From Shewanella violacea DSS12 (GTDB lineage: Bacteria; Pseudomonadota; Gammaproteobacteria; Enterobacterales; Shewanellaceae), in assembly GCF_000091325.1 (NCBI RefSeq), contig NC_014012.1, positions 620,001-684,000 on the forward strand: a stretch of 64,000 nucleotides of DNA, in the 5' to 3' direction. Positions within the stretch are counted from its first letter, which is position 1; every line of letters begins with the position of its first letter. The notes beneath the pieces are model-generated. The model ran no database searches, was not told the origin of the DNA, and saw only the letters and a list, made by a program, of their open reading frames with translations. Of the stretch, positions 62,853 to 64,000 are shown one piece after another. The translations under genes and the position numbers were made by a program.

Positions 62853-64000
62853 TTAGAAGTGCCACTGTAGGTATAAGGCCTGATAGTTACTGCCGCCACC
62901 GATTCGGCCAAAGGCTGAGCTCTTCTCATAGATGCCAGATCTGTGGTGTATGCTGTAACCCATCCACATCTTGTCCATGGCGCGGCGATTAAACAGGTCA
63001 CCCATATTCACATCTAAGGAAAAATTCAGATAGTTGAGTAGTTTGGATGGCCTATAACCTTTCTCTTCCAGCTCAGAGCCTTCTATATAGGTGACACTAG
63101 AAGTATAGGATAGACCCTCAGCTACGCCCAGACGCCATCTTGGGCCTAATTCAAAGGTATAGAAGGCCTTAATGGCAACAACACCTTCGGCCAAATTATT
63201 CTGTACTTGAGAGTCGTGGTGCCACACTAAGCCAGGAGTGAAGTAGAGCTCTATGGGAAAGTTAAATAGGCTGTCGGTGAGACGGGTACCGTAGAAAACT
63301 GAGGTGAGTTGATTATTGTAAGGATCTGTCTGGGTCTGCCAAGAGAAGATCGCGCTCAGGTTCGAAGGCGTGGCCCAGCCATGTGCAAGCTGTATAAACT
63401 CACCATCGCTAGCATCAGAGGCTCTTGATTCGGACTTAGTCGTCTTATTCTTAATGCTTTTATTACTGAAGTCAGGAAAGAAACCTAAACCGAGAAAGGA
63501 TTCAAATTGATATTGAGTATCTAAGGTCGGCAGGTTAGCTGTTTCGTTATCGATGCGGCCTAGATTAAACTGTCCAAGTAGATACAGGTTGCTATAGAGG
63601 TGATACCTAGCTTTAACTCCCATATTAAATTCAATACCTGCACCGACCTCATATTGATCTAAGCCGTAATAGTGTTGGCTAAAATCGGCGCTCTTCCAAT
63701 GCAACTCAACATAGGGATTAAGATACCAGTCTCTGGTCTCCCAATGATATTGAGTTCGGGTATAGCCATAGCTACGTTTATTCGAGTCAGACATGAAGGC
63801 GGTATCAAACTCCCAGGCGTCATGGAGGAATCTATACTGGATGCCAAAGTCGAAAGCCTGAGATTGAGATTTATTCTGTAGCTCCTGAGGTATGTCGACG
63901 AAACGAAAGCGAGTATAGAGGTTAACCTGATGCTCATCATTGTTCCAAAGATGTACCCCAGCTTCCATCCCATTGATGAAGACATAATCGTTACGGTATT
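62853..64000 (-). CDS. MipA/OmpV-like outer-membrane barrel, 5' end outside window
   Basis: The frame stays open past the ATG at 63968 to the window edge (YRNDYVFINGMEAGVHLW), so the start is beyond it. The N-terminal part resembles MipA/OmpV proteins (compare the YYLW- and YYGV-like motifs: VHLW and YYGLDQYEVGAG). The C-terminal ~170 residues are a further barrel-type region (YFTPGLVWHHDS, YSIHHRSGI) and it ends with a C-terminal Phe (LQWHF), an outer-membrane signal. It is larger than normal MipA (248 aa). Scaffold for murein enzymes, or a porin-like protein, are the likely roles. Confidence 0.72.
   Translation of the reverse strand, partial: YRNDYVFINGMEAGVHLWNNDEHQVNLYTRFRFVDIPQELQNKSQSQAFDFGIQYRFLHDAWEFDTAFMSDSNKRSYGYTRTQYHWETRDWYLNPYVELHWKSADFSQHYYGLDQYEVGAGIEFNMGVKARYHLYSNLYLLGQFNLGRIDNETANLPTLDTQYQFESFLGLGFFPDFSNKSIKNKTTKSESRASDASDGEFIQLAHGWATPSNLSAIFSWQTQTDPYNNQLTSVFYGTRLTDSLFNFPIELYFTPGLVWHHDSQVQNNLAEGVVAIKAFYTFELGPRWRLGVAEGLSYTSSVTYIEGSELEEKGYRPSKLLNYLNFSLDVNMGDLFNRRAMDKMWMGYSIHHRSGIYEKSSAFGRIGGGSNYQALYLQWHF

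Noticed and set aside
1..64000. tRNA, rRNA or riboswitch
   Set aside because: No cloverleaf or conserved RNA core was recognised by eye; a covariance-model scan was not possible.

Overview
The window looks like chromosomal DNA of a marine gammaproteobacterium, most likely a Shewanella or a close relative. The reasons are moderate GC content, a PutA without the N-terminal DNA-binding domain, a Pit/DUF47 phosphate pair, a YjfI/J/K/L-type PspA cluster beside glnE, many surface and outer-membrane proteins, and a protein with a GlyGly-CTERM tail. No tRNA, rRNA, CRISPR array, integrase or intact insertion sequence was found. The species call rests on recalled gene content, not on a database search.

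Layout. 1-3070: end of cydD and all of cydC (+). 3246-9913 (- strand): a small HTH protein, putA, an SH3/coiled-coil membrane protein, and pit with its DUF47 partner. 10199-21965: ygiF (+) and glnE (+), separated by an eight-gene minus-strand cluster: lipoprotein, DUF350, membrane spermidine-synthase-like protein, DUF2170 (YjfI), PspA/IM30 (YjfJ), DUF2491 (YjfK), a 109-aa protein and a voltage-gated-type K+ channel. Copies of a GACATA/TATGTC operator-like motif lie before the lipoprotein gene and before the DUF2170 gene.

22089-32584: the most unusual part. A 2806-codon gene (+) encodes DUF4347, 13 tandem cadherin/VCBS-like domains, calcium-binding-type repeats, a choice-of-anchor-U-like domain and a GlyGly-CTERM-like tail. 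It then continues in frame through 15-bp repeats into a second signal peptide and an outer-membrane beta-barrel. It is followed by a separate DUF4347 protein and a separate barrel. All three genes have a good sigma-54 promoter match at the same short distance from the start codon.

32787-38657: LysR regulator divergent from pirin and isochorismatase genes, an orphan FetB-like permease, and a large lipoprotein of alpha/beta-hydrolase type. 38781-40219: about eight tandem copies of a ~180-bp unit made from the 3' end of the neighbouring chemotaxis receptor gene. 40110-55483 (- strand): the receptor, ZapE, a two-DUF4892/OmpA protein, several unrecognised envelope proteins, a DUF192 gene with a damaged or unusual start, a CsgD-like regulator with a tiny pilin-like ORF, and an M16 peptidase pair. 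55660-64000: LpxL-type acyltransferase, a HELGH metallopeptidase-like protein, a TetR regulator, a rhomboid with two zinc ribbons, a flavin amine oxidase and a MipA/OmpV-like porin cut by the window edge.

How the genes work together. The window is rich in envelope functions: membrane-stress proteins (PspA cluster), surface adhesion (the giant protein), outer-membrane barrels, lipid A acylation and periplasmic proteolysis. Metabolic genes are respiratory maturation (cydDC), proline use (putA), phosphate uptake (pit) and nitrogen control (glnE).
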